Program-made: the position numbers and the translations under genes
The notes under the pieces: model-generated
The model's input: only the letters and a program-made list of their open reading frames with translations
The model's database searches: none
Told to the model about the DNA's origin: nothing
Source: Streptomyces griseocarneus
GTDB taxonomy: Bacteria > Actinomycetota > Actinomycetes > Streptomycetales > Streptomycetaceae
DNA length: 64,000 nt
Reading direction: 5' to 3'
NCBI RefSeq assembly: GCF_014655595.1
Contig: NZ_BNBL01000006.1
Coordinates: 187,906 to 251,905, forward strand
Part shown: positions 16,371 to 24,843 of the stretch, one piece after another
Position numbering within the stretch: the stretch's first letter is position 1
Layout: every line of letters starts with the position of its first letter

Positions 16371-17596
16371 GGAATCTCCATCGTCACGGTGGTCGGGCCG
16401 CCCGGCGGGCTGTGCAGGGCGAGGACGCCGTCGAAGGTATCCAACCGGCGCCGCACCCCCAGCAGTCCGGTGCCGTCCGCGACGTCGGCGCCGCCGCGGC
16501 CGTCGTCGGTGACGACGGCCCGCAGCCTGCCGTCCTCGTGCGTCAGCGTGATCCGCACCTCCCGGGCCCCCGCGTGCTTGGCCGCGTTGGTCAGCGCCTC
16601 GCTCACCGCGAAGTACGCGGCGGACTCGACCGGCGCCGGGGGCCTGCCCGGCAGGGCGGCCTCGACGTGCACGTCGAGGAAGCTGTCGAGCGCCAGTGAC
16701 CGGACCGCGTCGCCGAGCCCCCGGTCGGCGAGGACCGGGGGGAGGATGCCGTGGACCAGGTCGCGCAGGTCCCGCAGCGCCGCCTCGGAGGTCCGGCGGA
16801 CGTCGAGCAGCAGCTCACGGGCGGCCGCCGGGTCGGTCTCCAGCAGGCGGGTGGCGCGCTCCAGCGTCATGCCCAGGGCGACGAGCCGGGCCTGCGCGCC
16901 GTCGTGCAGGTCCCGCTCGATGCGCCGCAGCTCGGCCGCCTGGGTGTCCAGCGCCCGCTCGCGCGTGTCGGTGAGCCGCTCGACGCGGCGGGCGAGTTCG
17001 GCGCTGCGCGGCGCGGACAGCAGCAGCCGGCCCCAGCGGGCGTGCAGCCGGAGCACGGCGGGCGCGGCGAACAGGCCACCGGCCATGAGGGCCAGGCCCA
17101 GGGCGAGGGCGGCGAGCATGGTCGCGGTGCTGTGCACCGGGATGAAGCCGTACCAGTTGCCGTCGTCGATGATCCGCCAGATGAACGGCTGGACGAGCGC
17201 GCCGAACGCCCCGTACTCGATGAGCGCGAGCGGCACGGCGACCAGGAGTCCGCCGACCGCCGGCTCCAGCCAGGCCCATGCCAGGTCGCGCCAGAAGCCC
17301 TCGTCGGCCAGGACGGCGCCCGCCCGGCGGCGCGGGCCCAGGGCGCGGTCGGCGGTGAGTTCCGGTGGCGGGCCGATGTGCGTGCCGGTCCAGCGGGCGG
17401 CCCGCGCGCGGGCCCGGTCGGACAGCGAGCGCAGCGCCGTCGCGGTGGGCGGCAGGAGCCGGAAGCCGGCGCCGACGGGCAACAGCAGCAGGGCGCAGAC
17501 CACGAGCGAGCCCACGACCGGCACCGCCAGGGCGAGCAGGCTCGCCAGCTGGCACCGCGCGGCGGCGACGCAGGCGCGGGAGACAACCGAGGCCAT
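16322..17596 (-). CDS. Sensor histidine kinase (HisKA_3 type)
   Basis: A 424-aa membrane kinase. Two N-terminal hydrophobic stretches (about 15-48) are followed by a soluble stretch and more membrane segments (about 100-190). The DHp helix reads ELRRIERDLHDGAQARLVAL with the phospho-acceptor His near residue 253. The ATPase has ALTNAAKHAGA (N box) and DDGRGGADVADGTGLLGVRRR (G boxes). The N-terminal part resembles the Streptomyces sensor-domain histidine kinases. It pairs with the overlapping response regulator. The C-terminal tail ALSSPKTSSSCATD comes from the overlap with the regulator's frame. Confidence 0.92.
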   Translation of the reverse strand: MASVVSRACVAAARCQLASLLALAVPVVGSLVVCALLLLPVGAGFRLLPPTATALRSLSDRARARAARWTGTHIGPPPELTADRALGPRRRAGAVLADEGFWRDLAWAWLEPAVGGLLVAVPLALIEYGAFGALVQPFIWRIIDDGNWYGFIPVHSTATMLAALALGLALMAGGLFAAPAVLRLHARWGRLLLSAPRSAELARRVERLTDTRERALDTQAAELRRIERDLHDGAQARLVALGMTLERATRLLETDPAAARELLLDVRRTSEAALRDLRDLVHGILPPVLADRGLGDAVRSLALDSFLDVHVEAALPGRPPAPVESAAYFAVSEALTNAAKHAGAREVRITLTHEDGRLRAVVTDDGRGGADVADGTGLLGVRRRLDTFDGVLALHSPPGGPTTVTMEIPCALSSPKTSSSCATD

Positions 17597-17610
17597 GGCC
17601 GTGCGCCGCC

Positions 17611-18405
17611 CTATCGAACGTGTTCGGGAACCGCCCGGATCCTAGCCGGTGCCGTACGGACGCCCGCCCGGGTCCACAGCACCGCCGCCACCAGGCACGC
17701 CGCCCCGAACAGCGTCATGGGGAGCACGGCGCCGGACTCCTCGTCCATCAGCAGCAGCATGCCGAGGTTGATCAGGGCGTGGAAGCCGCCCGCGAGCGGC
17801 AGCGCCCCGGCCCGCGTCCCCTCGAGCGCCCACCCCAGGACGACGGACATCGCCACGGCCCCCAGCAGGAACGCCGCCGCGTACACCGGGTCCTGCACGA
17901 AGACCTGCACGTGCCAGACGCCCCAGACGGCGCCCACTGTGACCGAGGTGGCCGGCGGGCCGAAGCGGGTGCGCAGCAGCGGCTGCAGGAAGCAGCGCCA
18001 GCCGATCTCCTCGCCGCAGGCGCCGATCACCTGGGCCGCGACGATCAGCGCGAAGGGGTGCTCCAGCGCGTCCGGCCGGGTGAACCGCGCGTCCCCGGTG
18101 AGGAGGGCGTACGCGCCCGCGCTCAGCGCGATGATCAGGGGCGCCGTGAGCAGCAGGGCGCCCCCGCCGGCCCCGCGCCCCCGCAGGGCCCCGGCGAGCA
18201 GCGCCCGTACGCGGCCCGGCCACAGCACCGCCGCCAGCCCCACCCCCAGGGCCGGCCCGAACTGGGTCAGCTGCACGACCTCGGGGGCGATCCCGGTCGC
18301 GGGCTGCGCGGCGCCCAGGGCCCCCGCGGCCAGGAAGGCGACGGCCAGGAACACCCCCACCGGTGCTCCGATGCCGCCGTTCTGCGTGGTGCCGGCTTTC
18401 CGCAT
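17611..18405 (-). CDS. CPBP-family intramembrane metalloprotease (Abi/Rce1-like)
   Basis: A 264-aa protein with about seven hydrophobic helices. The catalytic motifs are present: GACGEEIGWRCFLQP (EExxxR, about residues 131-140), WGVWHVQVF (FxxxH-type His about 166) and GGFHALINLG (HxxxN about 215). These define CPBP proteases, which are related to CAAX prenyl proteases and bacteriocin self-immunity factors. The substrate is unknown. It lies 14 bp upstream of the histidine kinase on the same strand, so one transcript probably carries all three genes. Confidence 0.9.
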   Translation of the reverse strand: MRKAGTTQNGGIGAPVGVFLAVAFLAAGALGAAQPATGIAPEVVQLTQFGPALGVGLAAVLWPGRVRALLAGALRGRGAGGGALLLTAPLIIALSAGAYALLTGDARFTRPDALEHPFALIVAAQVIGACGEEIGWRCFLQPLLRTRFGPPATSVTVGAVWGVWHVQVFVQDPVYAAAFLLGAVAMSVVLGWALEGTRAGALPLAGGFHALINLGMLLLMDEESGAVLPMTLFGAACLVAAVLWTRAGVRTAPARIRAVPEHVR

Positions 18406-18489
18406 GCCGTCGTGCCCCCTCGGGTCGTTGGTTCACCTCCGACGATGCCGGGCGGCGGGGCGGCGGCCACTGCGTCTGGCTGCCGGGCA

Positions 18490-18511
18490 GGGGTGTACGT
18501 ACGTACACCCC
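18490..18511. promoter_or_regulatory. 22-bp perfect palindrome between the CPBP and MarR genes
   Basis: The half-site GGGGTGTACGT is followed directly by its exact complement, giving 22 bp of perfect dyad symmetry. It sits between divergent genes, 85 bp from the CPBP start and 92 bp from the MarR start. It fits an operator for a dimeric regulator; the MarR protein encoded next to it is an obvious candidate. Confidence 0.55.
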
Positions 18512-18602
18512 CCGGGCCGGTGCGGGAGCGCTCCCCTCGTGTGCTTCCGTCCGCCCCAGTGCCCACTTTCTTTAGGCGAAGTAATGAGGTAATCTAATTG
18601 TC

Positions 18603-19049
18603 ATGCCGGAGCTGTCCCGCACCCTCGATCCAGACGACAACGCCGCCGTGAACTCTTTGCGGTCGGCGGTGATGCGGCTGTCCCGCAGGCTCAAGCACCA
18701 GCGGGTGGACGAGTCGCTCAGCCCGGCCGAGATGTCGGTCCTGGGAACCCTCGCCCGCTGCGGCTCCGCCACACCCGGCGAGCTCGCCCGCAAGGAACAC
18801 GTGCAGCCGCCGTCGATGACCCGCATCGTCGCGCTGCTGGAGGGCAAGGGGCTCGTCGTCCTCGAGCCGCACCCCGAGGACCGCCGGCAGAAGGTCGTCC
18901 GCCAGACGGAGCAGGCCGAGGCCATGCTCGAGGAGAGCCGGCGCAAGCGCAACGCCTGGCTCGCCGAACTGGCCGGACAGCTCGACGAGGACGAGTGGGC
19001 GACGCTGCGCGCCGCCGCGCCCGTACTGGAGAAACTCGCGCACCTGTAG
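18603..19049 (+). CDS. MarR-family transcriptional regulator
   Basis: The 148-aa protein begins MPELSRTLDPDDNAAVNSLR. The winged helix-turn-helix covers about 45-115: LSPAEMSVLGTLARCG, TPGELARKEHVQPPSMTRIV (recognition helix) and LEGKGLVVLEPHPEDRRQKV (wing with conserved D-R). Immediately upstream, AAGTAATGAGGTAATCTAAT is an AT-rich promoter/operator patch that ends almost at the start codon, so the leader is very short. The MFS gene follows by 91 bp, the usual arrangement for a MarR repressor controlling an efflux pump. Confidence 0.93.
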   Translation: MPELSRTLDPDDNAAVNSLRSAVMRLSRRLKHQRVDESLSPAEMSVLGTLARCGSATPGELARKEHVQPPSMTRIVALLEGKGLVVLEPHPEDRRQKVVRQTEQAEAMLEESRRKRNAWLAELAGQLDEDEWATLRAAAPVLEKLAHL

Positions 19050-19140
19050 GCGCACCGGAACGCTCCCGCGAGCGTCCCGGGCCCGCGCCTGCCCGAGCAC
19101 CGCGCAAGGAACAGCGCACAGAGAAGGAGGCGACCCCACT

Positions 19141-20511
19141 TTGAGTTCGGGACCCGGAGCAGACTCCGCACCCGCACCGAACCGCCACCACGACGCACGC
19201 ACCACCTCCCTGCACACCAAGGGAGGCACGTTCAGCTCGCTCCGCATCCGCAACTACCGGCTCTTCGCCGCCGGACAGGTGGTGTCCAACACCGGCACCT
19301 GGATGCAGCGAATAGCCCAGGACTGGCTGGTCCTCAGCATCACCGGCTCCTCGGCCGCCGTGGGCATCACCACGGCACTGCAATTCCTGCCCATGCTGCT
19401 CTTCGGGCTCTACGGCGGCGTCATCGCCGACCGCGCCCCCAAGCGCCGGCTGCTGCTGATGACCCAGGCGGCGATGGGCGTCACCGGTGTCGCGCTCGCC
19501 GTGCTCACCCTGACCGGACGGGTCGAGGTCTGGCACGTCTACCTCACCGCCTTCGCCCTCGGTCTCGTCACCGTCGTCGACAACCCCGCCCGGCAGGCGT
19601 TCGTCGCGGAGATGGTCGGCCCCGCCGACCTGCGCAACGCCGTCAGCCTGAACTCCGCCAACTTCCAGTCCGCCCGCCTGGTCGGCCCGGCCGTCGCCGG
19701 TGTGCTGATCACCGCCGTGGGCAGCGGCTGGGCGTTCCTGGCCAACGGACTGTCGTTCGCGGCGCCCATCGCCGGACTGCTGATGATGCGCACGAGCGAA
19801 CTGCACAAGGCCGACCGCGCCCCGCGCGGCAAGGGCCAGCTGCGGGAGGGCCTGAACTACGTCGCCGGGCGCCCGGACCTGATCTGGCCCATCGTGCTGG
19901 TCGGCTTCATCGGCACCTTCGGCTTCAACTTCCCCATCTGGCTCACGGCGTTCGTCAACGACGTCTTCCACGCCGACGCCAGCACCTACGGCCTGCTCAA
20001 CACCCTGATGGCGGGCGGCTCGCTGGCCGGCGCGCTGCTCGCGGCACGCCGGGGCAGCTCGCGGCTGAGGCTGCTGGTGGGGGCCGCCGCGCTGTTCGGC
20101 GTGCTGGAGATCGCGGCGGCGCTCGCGCCGTCGTTCTGGGTCTTCGCGCTGCTGCTCGTGCCGATCGGCATGTGCGGCCTGACGATCAACGTCACCGCCA
20201 ACTCCGGCCTCCAGATGGCGGCCGACCCCGCACTGCGGGGGCGGGTGATGAGCCTGTTCATGATGGTCTTCATGGGCGGCACGCCGCTGGGCGCGCCCCT
20301 GGTCGGCTGGATCACCGACGCGTACGGGCCCCGGACCGGCTTCCTCGCCGGCGGCGTCGTCTCGGCGCTCGCGGCGGCCGCCATCGGCCTGGCGCTCGCC
20401 CGGGCGGGCGACCTGCGCCTGAAGATCGACTTCCGGCGGGGCCACCGGCACGTGGCCTTCGTCCCGCGCGAGGCCCCCAAGAGCCCGGAGCGGCTGACCG
20501 CGGCGGCGTGA
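19141..20511 (+). CDS. MFS transporter (efflux type)
   Basis: A 456-aa protein. The start is TTG at 19141 with the strong site GAAGGAGG 10 nt upstream; no ATG occurs before the first helix. About twelve helices begin after FSSLRIRNYRLFAAGQVVS. The motif VIADRAPKRRLLLMTQAAMG is the MFS loop 2-3 signature, and VDNPARQAFVAEMVG is typical of the DHA3/enterobactin-exporter group. It is probably a drug or siderophore exporter under the control of the MarR regulator upstream. Confidence 0.9.
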   Translation: MSSGPGADSAPAPNRHHDARTTSLHTKGGTFSSLRIRNYRLFAAGQVVSNTGTWMQRIAQDWLVLSITGSSAAVGITTALQFLPMLLFGLYGGVIADRAPKRRLLLMTQAAMGVTGVALAVLTLTGRVEVWHVYLTAFALGLVTVVDNPARQAFVAEMVGPADLRNAVSLNSANFQSARLVGPAVAGVLITAVGSGWAFLANGLSFAAPIAGLLMMRTSELHKADRAPRGKGQLREGLNYVAGRPDLIWPIVLVGFIGTFGFNFPIWLTAFVNDVFHADASTYGLLNTLMAGGSLAGALLAARRGSSRLRLLVGAAALFGVLEIAAALAPSFWVFALLLVPIGMCGLTINVTANSGLQMAADPALRGRVMSLFMMVFMGGTPLGAPLVGWITDAYGPRTGFLAGGVVSALAAAAIGLALARAGDLRLKIDFRRGHRHVAFVPREAPKSPERLTAAA

Positions 20512-20586
20512 CGGCGGGGCGGGGGCGCCACGGCTCCCCTGCCCCACCTCCGGCCGATCGGCCGTGATCCGGGCGACACTGGCCCC

Positions 20587-21168
20587 ATGCGACTGTTCGC
20601 CGCGGTGGTTCCTCCCCAGCCCGCGATCGACGAACTGGCGGGCGAGGTGGCACAATTGCGCGCCGCCCTGCCCGACCGGCGCGGCCGCCTGCGCTGGACC
20701 GAGCCCGCCCTGTGGCACTTCACGCTCGCCTTCCTCGGCGAGGTCGACGAGGCCCTGCTCCCGGAGCTGGACGAGCGCCTCGGCCGCGCCGCCCACCGGC
20801 ATCCGGTGCACGAGCTGCGGTTCGCCGGAGGCGGCCGGTTCGGCGACCGGATCCTGTGGGTCGGGGCGACCGGCTCCGTGGAGACCCTGGGCGGCCTCGC
20901 CCGCTCCACCGCCGCCGGCGCCCGGCGGGCCGGCGTGCACATGGCCGACACCAAGCCCTTCCGCCCCCACCTCACCCTCGCCCGGACCGCCGGACATGTG
21001 AATCTCCGGCCGTACGCGGAGGAGCTGGCGGAGTTCCGGGGACGCCGCTGGTGGGCCGAGCGCGTGGAGCTCGTCCAGAGCCATCTGCCCGCCTCCGGCG
21101 TCCCCGGCGAGCGCCCCCGCTACGAGACCGTGGCGTCCTGGCCCCTGGGCACCCGGCGGGTCGGCTGA
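20587..21168 (+). CDS. thpR: RNA 2',3'-cyclic phosphodiesterase (2H family)
   Basis: The 193-aa protein begins MRLFAAVVPPQPAIDELAGE, the usual ThpR/LigT start. Its two catalytic HxTx motifs are HFTLAFLG (about residue 44) and HLTLAR (about residue 127), the signature of the 2H phosphoesterases. These open 2',3'-cyclic phosphates on RNA to 2'-phosphates and were first described as tRNA ligases. Length is normal. It stands alone between the MFS gene and a tiny membrane-protein gene. Confidence 0.94.
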   Translation: MRLFAAVVPPQPAIDELAGEVAQLRAALPDRRGRLRWTEPALWHFTLAFLGEVDEALLPELDERLGRAAHRHPVHELRFAGGGRFGDRILWVGATGSVETLGGLARSTAAGARRAGVHMADTKPFRPHLTLARTAGHVNLRPYAEELAEFRGRRWWAERVELVQSHLPASGVPGERPRYETVASWPLGTRRVG

Positions 21169-21190
21169 CCGCTCCGGTTACGCTCGAGGG

Positions 21191-21277
21191 GTGGACCCCA
21201 AGACCAGAAACCGGATCATGACCGGTGCGCTCGCCGTGATACTCGTCGTCGTCGCCGTGGTGGCCGCGGTGAAGTGA
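21191..21277 (+). CDS. 28-aa single-helix membrane peptide
   Basis: A GTG at 21191 opens a 28-codon frame: a basic head DPKTRNRIM, then one hydrophobic helix (TGALAVILVVVAVVAAVK), then TGA. Third positions are mostly G/C as in real genes. Small proteins of this form with a DPKTRNRI-like head occur in Streptomyces to my knowledge. No known role. Confidence 0.55.
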   Translation: MDPKTRNRIMTGALAVILVVVAVVAAVK

Positions 21278-21344
21278 CGCCGCCGGACGCGACACGCCGA
21301 CCGCCCACCCCCTGCGGCGGGCCGCGGGCGGCGATGCTGGCCGG

Positions 21345-22484
21345 GTGATCCACGCCGTGCTGCACGCGCTGTCCCTCGCCGGGGCCATGACCTGGGAGAT
21401 CACCTGGGCGCTGATCCTCGGCTTCGCGCTGTCCGCCGTGGTCCAGGCCGTGGTGCGGCGGTCCGCCGTCCTCTCGCTGCTCGGTGACGACCGTCCCCGT
21501 ACGCTCGCCGTCGCGGCCGGACTGGGCGCGGCCTCGTCCTCCTGCTCGTACGCCGCCGTGGCGCTCGCCCGATCGCTGTTCGTGAAGGGAGCGCACTTCA
21601 CGGCGGCGATGGCCTTCGAGATCGCCTCGACGAACCTGGTCGTCGAGCTGGGGGTGATCCTGGCGCTGCTGCTGGGCTGGCAGTTCACGGCGGCGGAGTT
21701 CGCGGGCGGCTTCCTCATGATCGCGGTGCTGGCGGTGCTCTTCCGCCTCACCCTGCCGGAGGGGCTGTTGCGCCGGGCGAGGGAACAGGCCGGGCGGGGC
21801 GTGGCGGGGGCGATGGAGGGGCACGCGGCGATGGACATGTCGGTGGGCGGCCGGGGCTCGTTCGTCCGCCGGCTGCTCTCGCGCAGGGGCTTCACGGCCG
21901 TCTCCCACGTCTTCGTGATGGAGTGGGCGGCGATCCTGCGCGACCTGGTGCTGGGCCTGCTGATCGCCGGCGCGATCGCCGCCTGGGTGCCGGAATCCTT
22001 CTGGCAGGCGCTGTTCTTCGAGGGCCACCCGCTGGCGGCGAAGCTCTGGGGCCCGCTGGTGGGGCCGCTGGTGGCGATCGCCTCGTTCGTGTGCTCGATC
22101 GGCAACGTGCCGCTGGCCGTGGTGCTGTGGCAGGGCGGGATCAGCTTCGGCGGCGTGGTGGCGTTCATCTTCGCCGACCTGCTGATCCTGCCCATCCTCG
22201 CCATCTACCGGAAGTACTACGGCACCCGTACGGCCCTGTACCTGCTGGGCACCTTCTACGCCGCCACGGTCCTCGCCGGGTACGCCGTGGAGTTCGCCTT
22301 CGGCGCCCTCGGGCTGATCCCCGACCGGGCCGGCGCACACGTGCCCATGGAGGGGGTGACCTGGAACCACACCACGTTCCTCAACATCGCCTTCCTCCTG
22401 CTGGGCGCGGTGCTGGTGGCCCGCTTCCTCGCCACGGGCGGACGGACGATGCTCCGTACGATGGGCGGGGCGCCCTTGCCTTGA
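21345..22484 (+). CDS. Permease of the ArsP/UPF0718 (DUF318) family
   Basis: A 379-aa protein from a GTG start with eight or more helices in two homologous halves. The first half contains LGAASSSCSYAAVALARSLF with EIASTNLVVELG, and the second contains ASFVCSIGNVPLAVVLWQGG. The CS-containing loops repeat in family members. Related proteins export trivalent or methylated arsenicals or are uncharacterised permeases. A His/Met-rich loop (EGHAAMDMSVGG, about 160-172) between the halves could bind metal. Substrate unknown. Confidence 0.85.
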   Translation: MIHAVLHALSLAGAMTWEITWALILGFALSAVVQAVVRRSAVLSLLGDDRPRTLAVAAGLGAASSSCSYAAVALARSLFVKGAHFTAAMAFEIASTNLVVELGVILALLLGWQFTAAEFAGGFLMIAVLAVLFRLTLPEGLLRRAREQAGRGVAGAMEGHAAMDMSVGGRGSFVRRLLSRRGFTAVSHVFVMEWAAILRDLVLGLLIAGAIAAWVPESFWQALFFEGHPLAAKLWGPLVGPLVAIASFVCSIGNVPLAVVLWQGGISFGGVVAFIFADLLILPILAIYRKYYGTRTALYLLGTFYAATVLAGYAVEFAFGALGLIPDRAGAHVPMEGVTWNHTTFLNIAFLLLGAVLVARFLATGGRTMLRTMGGAPLP

Positions 22485-22513
22485 GCGCGCTCCAGGGCGT
22501 TGGCTAGGCCGAC

Positions 22514-23509
22514 ATGGAGTACACGCAGCTCGGACGCACAGGACTCAAGGTCAGCCGACTCGTCCTCGGCACCATGAACTTCGGCCCGCAGACCGGCGAG
22601 GCCGACAGCCACGCCATCATGGACGCCGCGCTCGACGCGGGCCTGAACTTCTTCGACACCGCCAACGTCTACGGCTGGGGCGACGACAAGGGCCGCACCG
22701 AGGAGATCATCGGCAGCTGGCTCGCCAAGGGCGGCGGGCGGCGCGAGAAGGTCGTGATCGCCACCAAGGTGTTCGGCAACATGGGGTCGGACGGCGCCGA
22801 CTGGCCCAACCACGACCGCCTGTCCGCCGTGAACATCCGGCGGGCCGTCGAGGGCAGCCTGAGGCGCCTGGGGACGGACCACATCGACCTCTACCAGTTC
22901 CACCACGTCGACCGGGCCACCCCGTGGGACGAGATCTGGCAGGCCATCGACGTCCTCGTCCAGCAGGGCAAGATCGTCTACGCGGGGTCGTCCAACCACG
23001 CCGGCTGGCACATCGCCCAGGCCAACGAGGCCGCCCGCCGCCGCGGCACGCTGGGGCTCGTCAGCGAGCAGTGCCTGTACAACCTCGCCGAGCGCCGCGC
23101 CGAGATGGAGGTCGTCCCGGCGGCCGAGGCGTACGGGCTCGGCGTGATCCCCTGGTCCCCGCTGCACGGCGGCCTCCTCGGCGGCGTCCTGCGCAAGGAA
23201 AGAGAGGGCGGCAGCGCCCGCGCCGCGTCCGGCCGGTCGGCCGACGCACTCGCGAACACCAAGGTCCGCGAGCAGGTGCAGGCGTACGAGGACCTGCTGG
23301 ACAAGCACGGCCTCGCCCCCGGCGAGGTGGCCCTGGCCTGGCTGCTCACCCGCCCCGGCGTCACCGGCCCGATCGTCGGGCCGCGCACCCTCGAGCAGCT
23401 TCAGAGCGCGCTGCGCGCCCTGGAACTGCGCCTGGACGCGGACCTGCTGACCTCACTCGACGGGATCTTCCCGGGCCCGGGCCCCTCGCCGGAGGCGTTC
23501 GCCTGGTGA
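22514..23509 (+). CDS. Aldo/keto reductase
   Basis: A 331-aa protein beginning MEYTQLGRTGLKVSRLVLGT. The catalytic tetrad is visible: Asp in FFDTANVYGWG (about 52), the Tyr five residues on, Lys in IATKVFG (about 86) and His in YQFHHVDR (about 132). The C-terminal GPIVGPRTLEQLQSALRAL is the NADP-binding end of the barrel. It resembles the YhdN/Tas-like AKR group that reduces aldehydes. Its stop is 1 bp from the stop of the convergent SGNH hydrolase gene. Confidence 0.94.
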   Translation: MEYTQLGRTGLKVSRLVLGTMNFGPQTGEADSHAIMDAALDAGLNFFDTANVYGWGDDKGRTEEIIGSWLAKGGGRREKVVIATKVFGNMGSDGADWPNHDRLSAVNIRRAVEGSLRRLGTDHIDLYQFHHVDRATPWDEIWQAIDVLVQQGKIVYAGSSNHAGWHIAQANEAARRRGTLGLVSEQCLYNLAERRAEMEVVPAAEAYGLGVIPWSPLHGGLLGGVLRKEREGGSARAASGRSADALANTKVREQVQAYEDLLDKHGLAPGEVALAWLLTRPGVTGPIVGPRTLEQLQSALRALELRLDADLLTSLDGIFPGPGPSPEAFAW

Positions 23510-23510
23510 G

Positions 23511-24200
23511 CTACCCCTCGTAGGGGCCGCCCACGTCCCACGCCTGGTGCATCGCGTCCGCGAACGCGGCGGCGATGCGGTGCTCGCCCGCGGCGCTGGG
23601 ATGCGTGCCGTCGTAGGTGTCCCGGTGCGTGTCCCAGCCCTCCGGCGGCGAGGCGAGCAGCAGCGGCGAGGCGGGCTCGGCGAGATCGGCGACGATCTTG
23701 CCGAGCAGCTCGTTGAAGCGCTCGACCTCGGCGGCGAAGTCCGGCTCCGCCATCGCGCGGACGTTGTGGAGCACCGGCATCAGCACGGCCCGTATCCGCG
23801 GGTTGGCCGTGCGGGCCTCGGCGAGGAAGCGGCGGACGTTGTCCGCCGTCTGCTCGGCGTTGGTGTAGAAGCCCAGGTCGATGAGGCCGAGGGAGACCAG
23901 CAGGGTGTCCGCCTTCCCCTTGCGCACGGCCTCCGCGATCAGCGGCGCCATGTGCAGCCACCCCTCACCCCAGCCGGCGAGGTGCGCGCGGGCGCGCTCG
24001 GGGAAGCCCGGGTCGCCGTAGTCGAGCGACCCGGCGGCATCGGCGGCGGGGTCGTAGAGCTCCCGGCGCGGCCCGACGATCCTGTACGGGCCGCCGTAGG
24101 AGGCGTTGAGGTGTTGCCACATGCGGTAGCGCCACGTGTAGTCCCCGGCGCTACCGACCGTCATCGAGTCGCCGACGAACATGATCCGCACGGCCCCCAT
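23511..24200 (-). CDS. SGNH/GDSL-family hydrolase
   Basis: A 229-aa protein beginning MGAVRIMFVGDSMTVGSAGD. The GDS nucleophile motif is at residues 10-12 and the catalytic Asp-x-x-His in YDGTHPSAAGEHRIA near the C-terminus. No signal peptide is seen, so it is probably cytosolic. The family includes esterases and carbohydrate acetyl-esterases; substrate unknown. It is divergent from the TetR gene at 24277 across a 76-bp promoter region. Confidence 0.92.
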   Translation of the reverse strand: MGAVRIMFVGDSMTVGSAGDYTWRYRMWQHLNASYGGPYRIVGPRRELYDPAADAAGSLDYGDPGFPERARAHLAGWGEGWLHMAPLIAEAVRKGKADTLLVSLGLIDLGFYTNAEQTADNVRRFLAEARTANPRIRAVLMPVLHNVRAMAEPDFAAEVERFNELLGKIVADLAEPASPLLLASPPEGWDTHRDTYDGTHPSAAGEHRIAAAFADAMHQAWDVGGPYEG

Positions 24201-24237
24201 TCTGCCTGACGGCGCATCGCGCTCTCACCTCTTTGAT

Positions 24238-24263
24238 CTAGGCTGTAACCTAGAGGCCCTAGG
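24238..24263. promoter_or_regulatory. CTAGG-type operator for the TetR gene
   Basis: CTAGG (24238-24242) and CCTAG (24249-24253) form an inverted repeat with a 6-bp spacer. A second palindrome, CCTAGG (24258-24263), follows. They lie just before the AAAGGAGA ribosome site of the TetR gene, as expected for autorepression, and between it and the divergent SGNH gene. Confidence 0.6.
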
Positions 24264-24276
24264 AAAGGAGAGTGTC

Positions 24277-24843
24277 ATGGCCCGTGCCGGACTGACCGCC
24301 GAGCGCGTCGTGCGCGCCGCGGCGGATCTCGCCGACGAGGTGGGGTTCGACAACATCACCGTCTCCGCGCTCGCGCGGAGCTTCGGCGTCAAGGACGCGA
24401 GCCTGTACTCGCACGTCAAGAACGTGCGGGACCTGCGCACGCGGGTCGCCGTGCTGGCCGCGGGCGAGCTCGCCGACCGGATCGGGGCCGCCGTCGCCGG
24501 ACGGGCCGGGAAGGACGCGCTGGCGGCGTTCGCCGGGGCGTACCGCGACTTCGCGCTGGAGCGGCCCGGACGGTACGCCGCGACGCAGATCCAGCTCGAC
24601 CCGGCGGCGGTCGCCGAATCACCCGGGCACCTGCGCAACGTCGAGTACACCTACGGCATGCTGCGCGCGTACGGGCTGTCCGAACCGGACCTCACCGACG
24701 CCGTGCGACTGCTGCGCAGCACCTTCCACGGTTTCGTCAGCCTCGAGTCCACCGGCGGATTCGGGCACTCCCGCGACGTACGGGCCTCCTGGGACCGCTC
24801 CGTCGACGCCCTGCACACCCTCCTGGAGCACTGGACATCATGA
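24277..24843 (+). CDS. TetR-family transcriptional regulator
   Basis: A 188-aa protein beginning MARAGLTAERVVRAAADLAD. The helix-turn-helix spans about residues 8-55 (GFDNITVSALARSFGVKDAS, LYSHVKNVRDL). A C-terminal ligand-binding domain follows, containing DAVRLLRSTFHGFVSLES of the TetR_C_33/WHG type. The ribosome site is AAAGGAGA. Its stop overlaps the start of the alpha/beta hydrolase (ATGA), so the regulator probably controls its own operon through the CTAGG palindromes upstream. Confidence 0.93.
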   Translation: MARAGLTAERVVRAAADLADEVGFDNITVSALARSFGVKDASLYSHVKNVRDLRTRVAVLAAGELADRIGAAVAGRAGKDALAAFAGAYRDFALERPGRYAATQIQLDPAAVAESPGHLRNVEYTYGMLRAYGLSEPDLTDAVRLLRSTFHGFVSLESTGGFGHSRDVRASWDRSVDALHTLLEHWTS

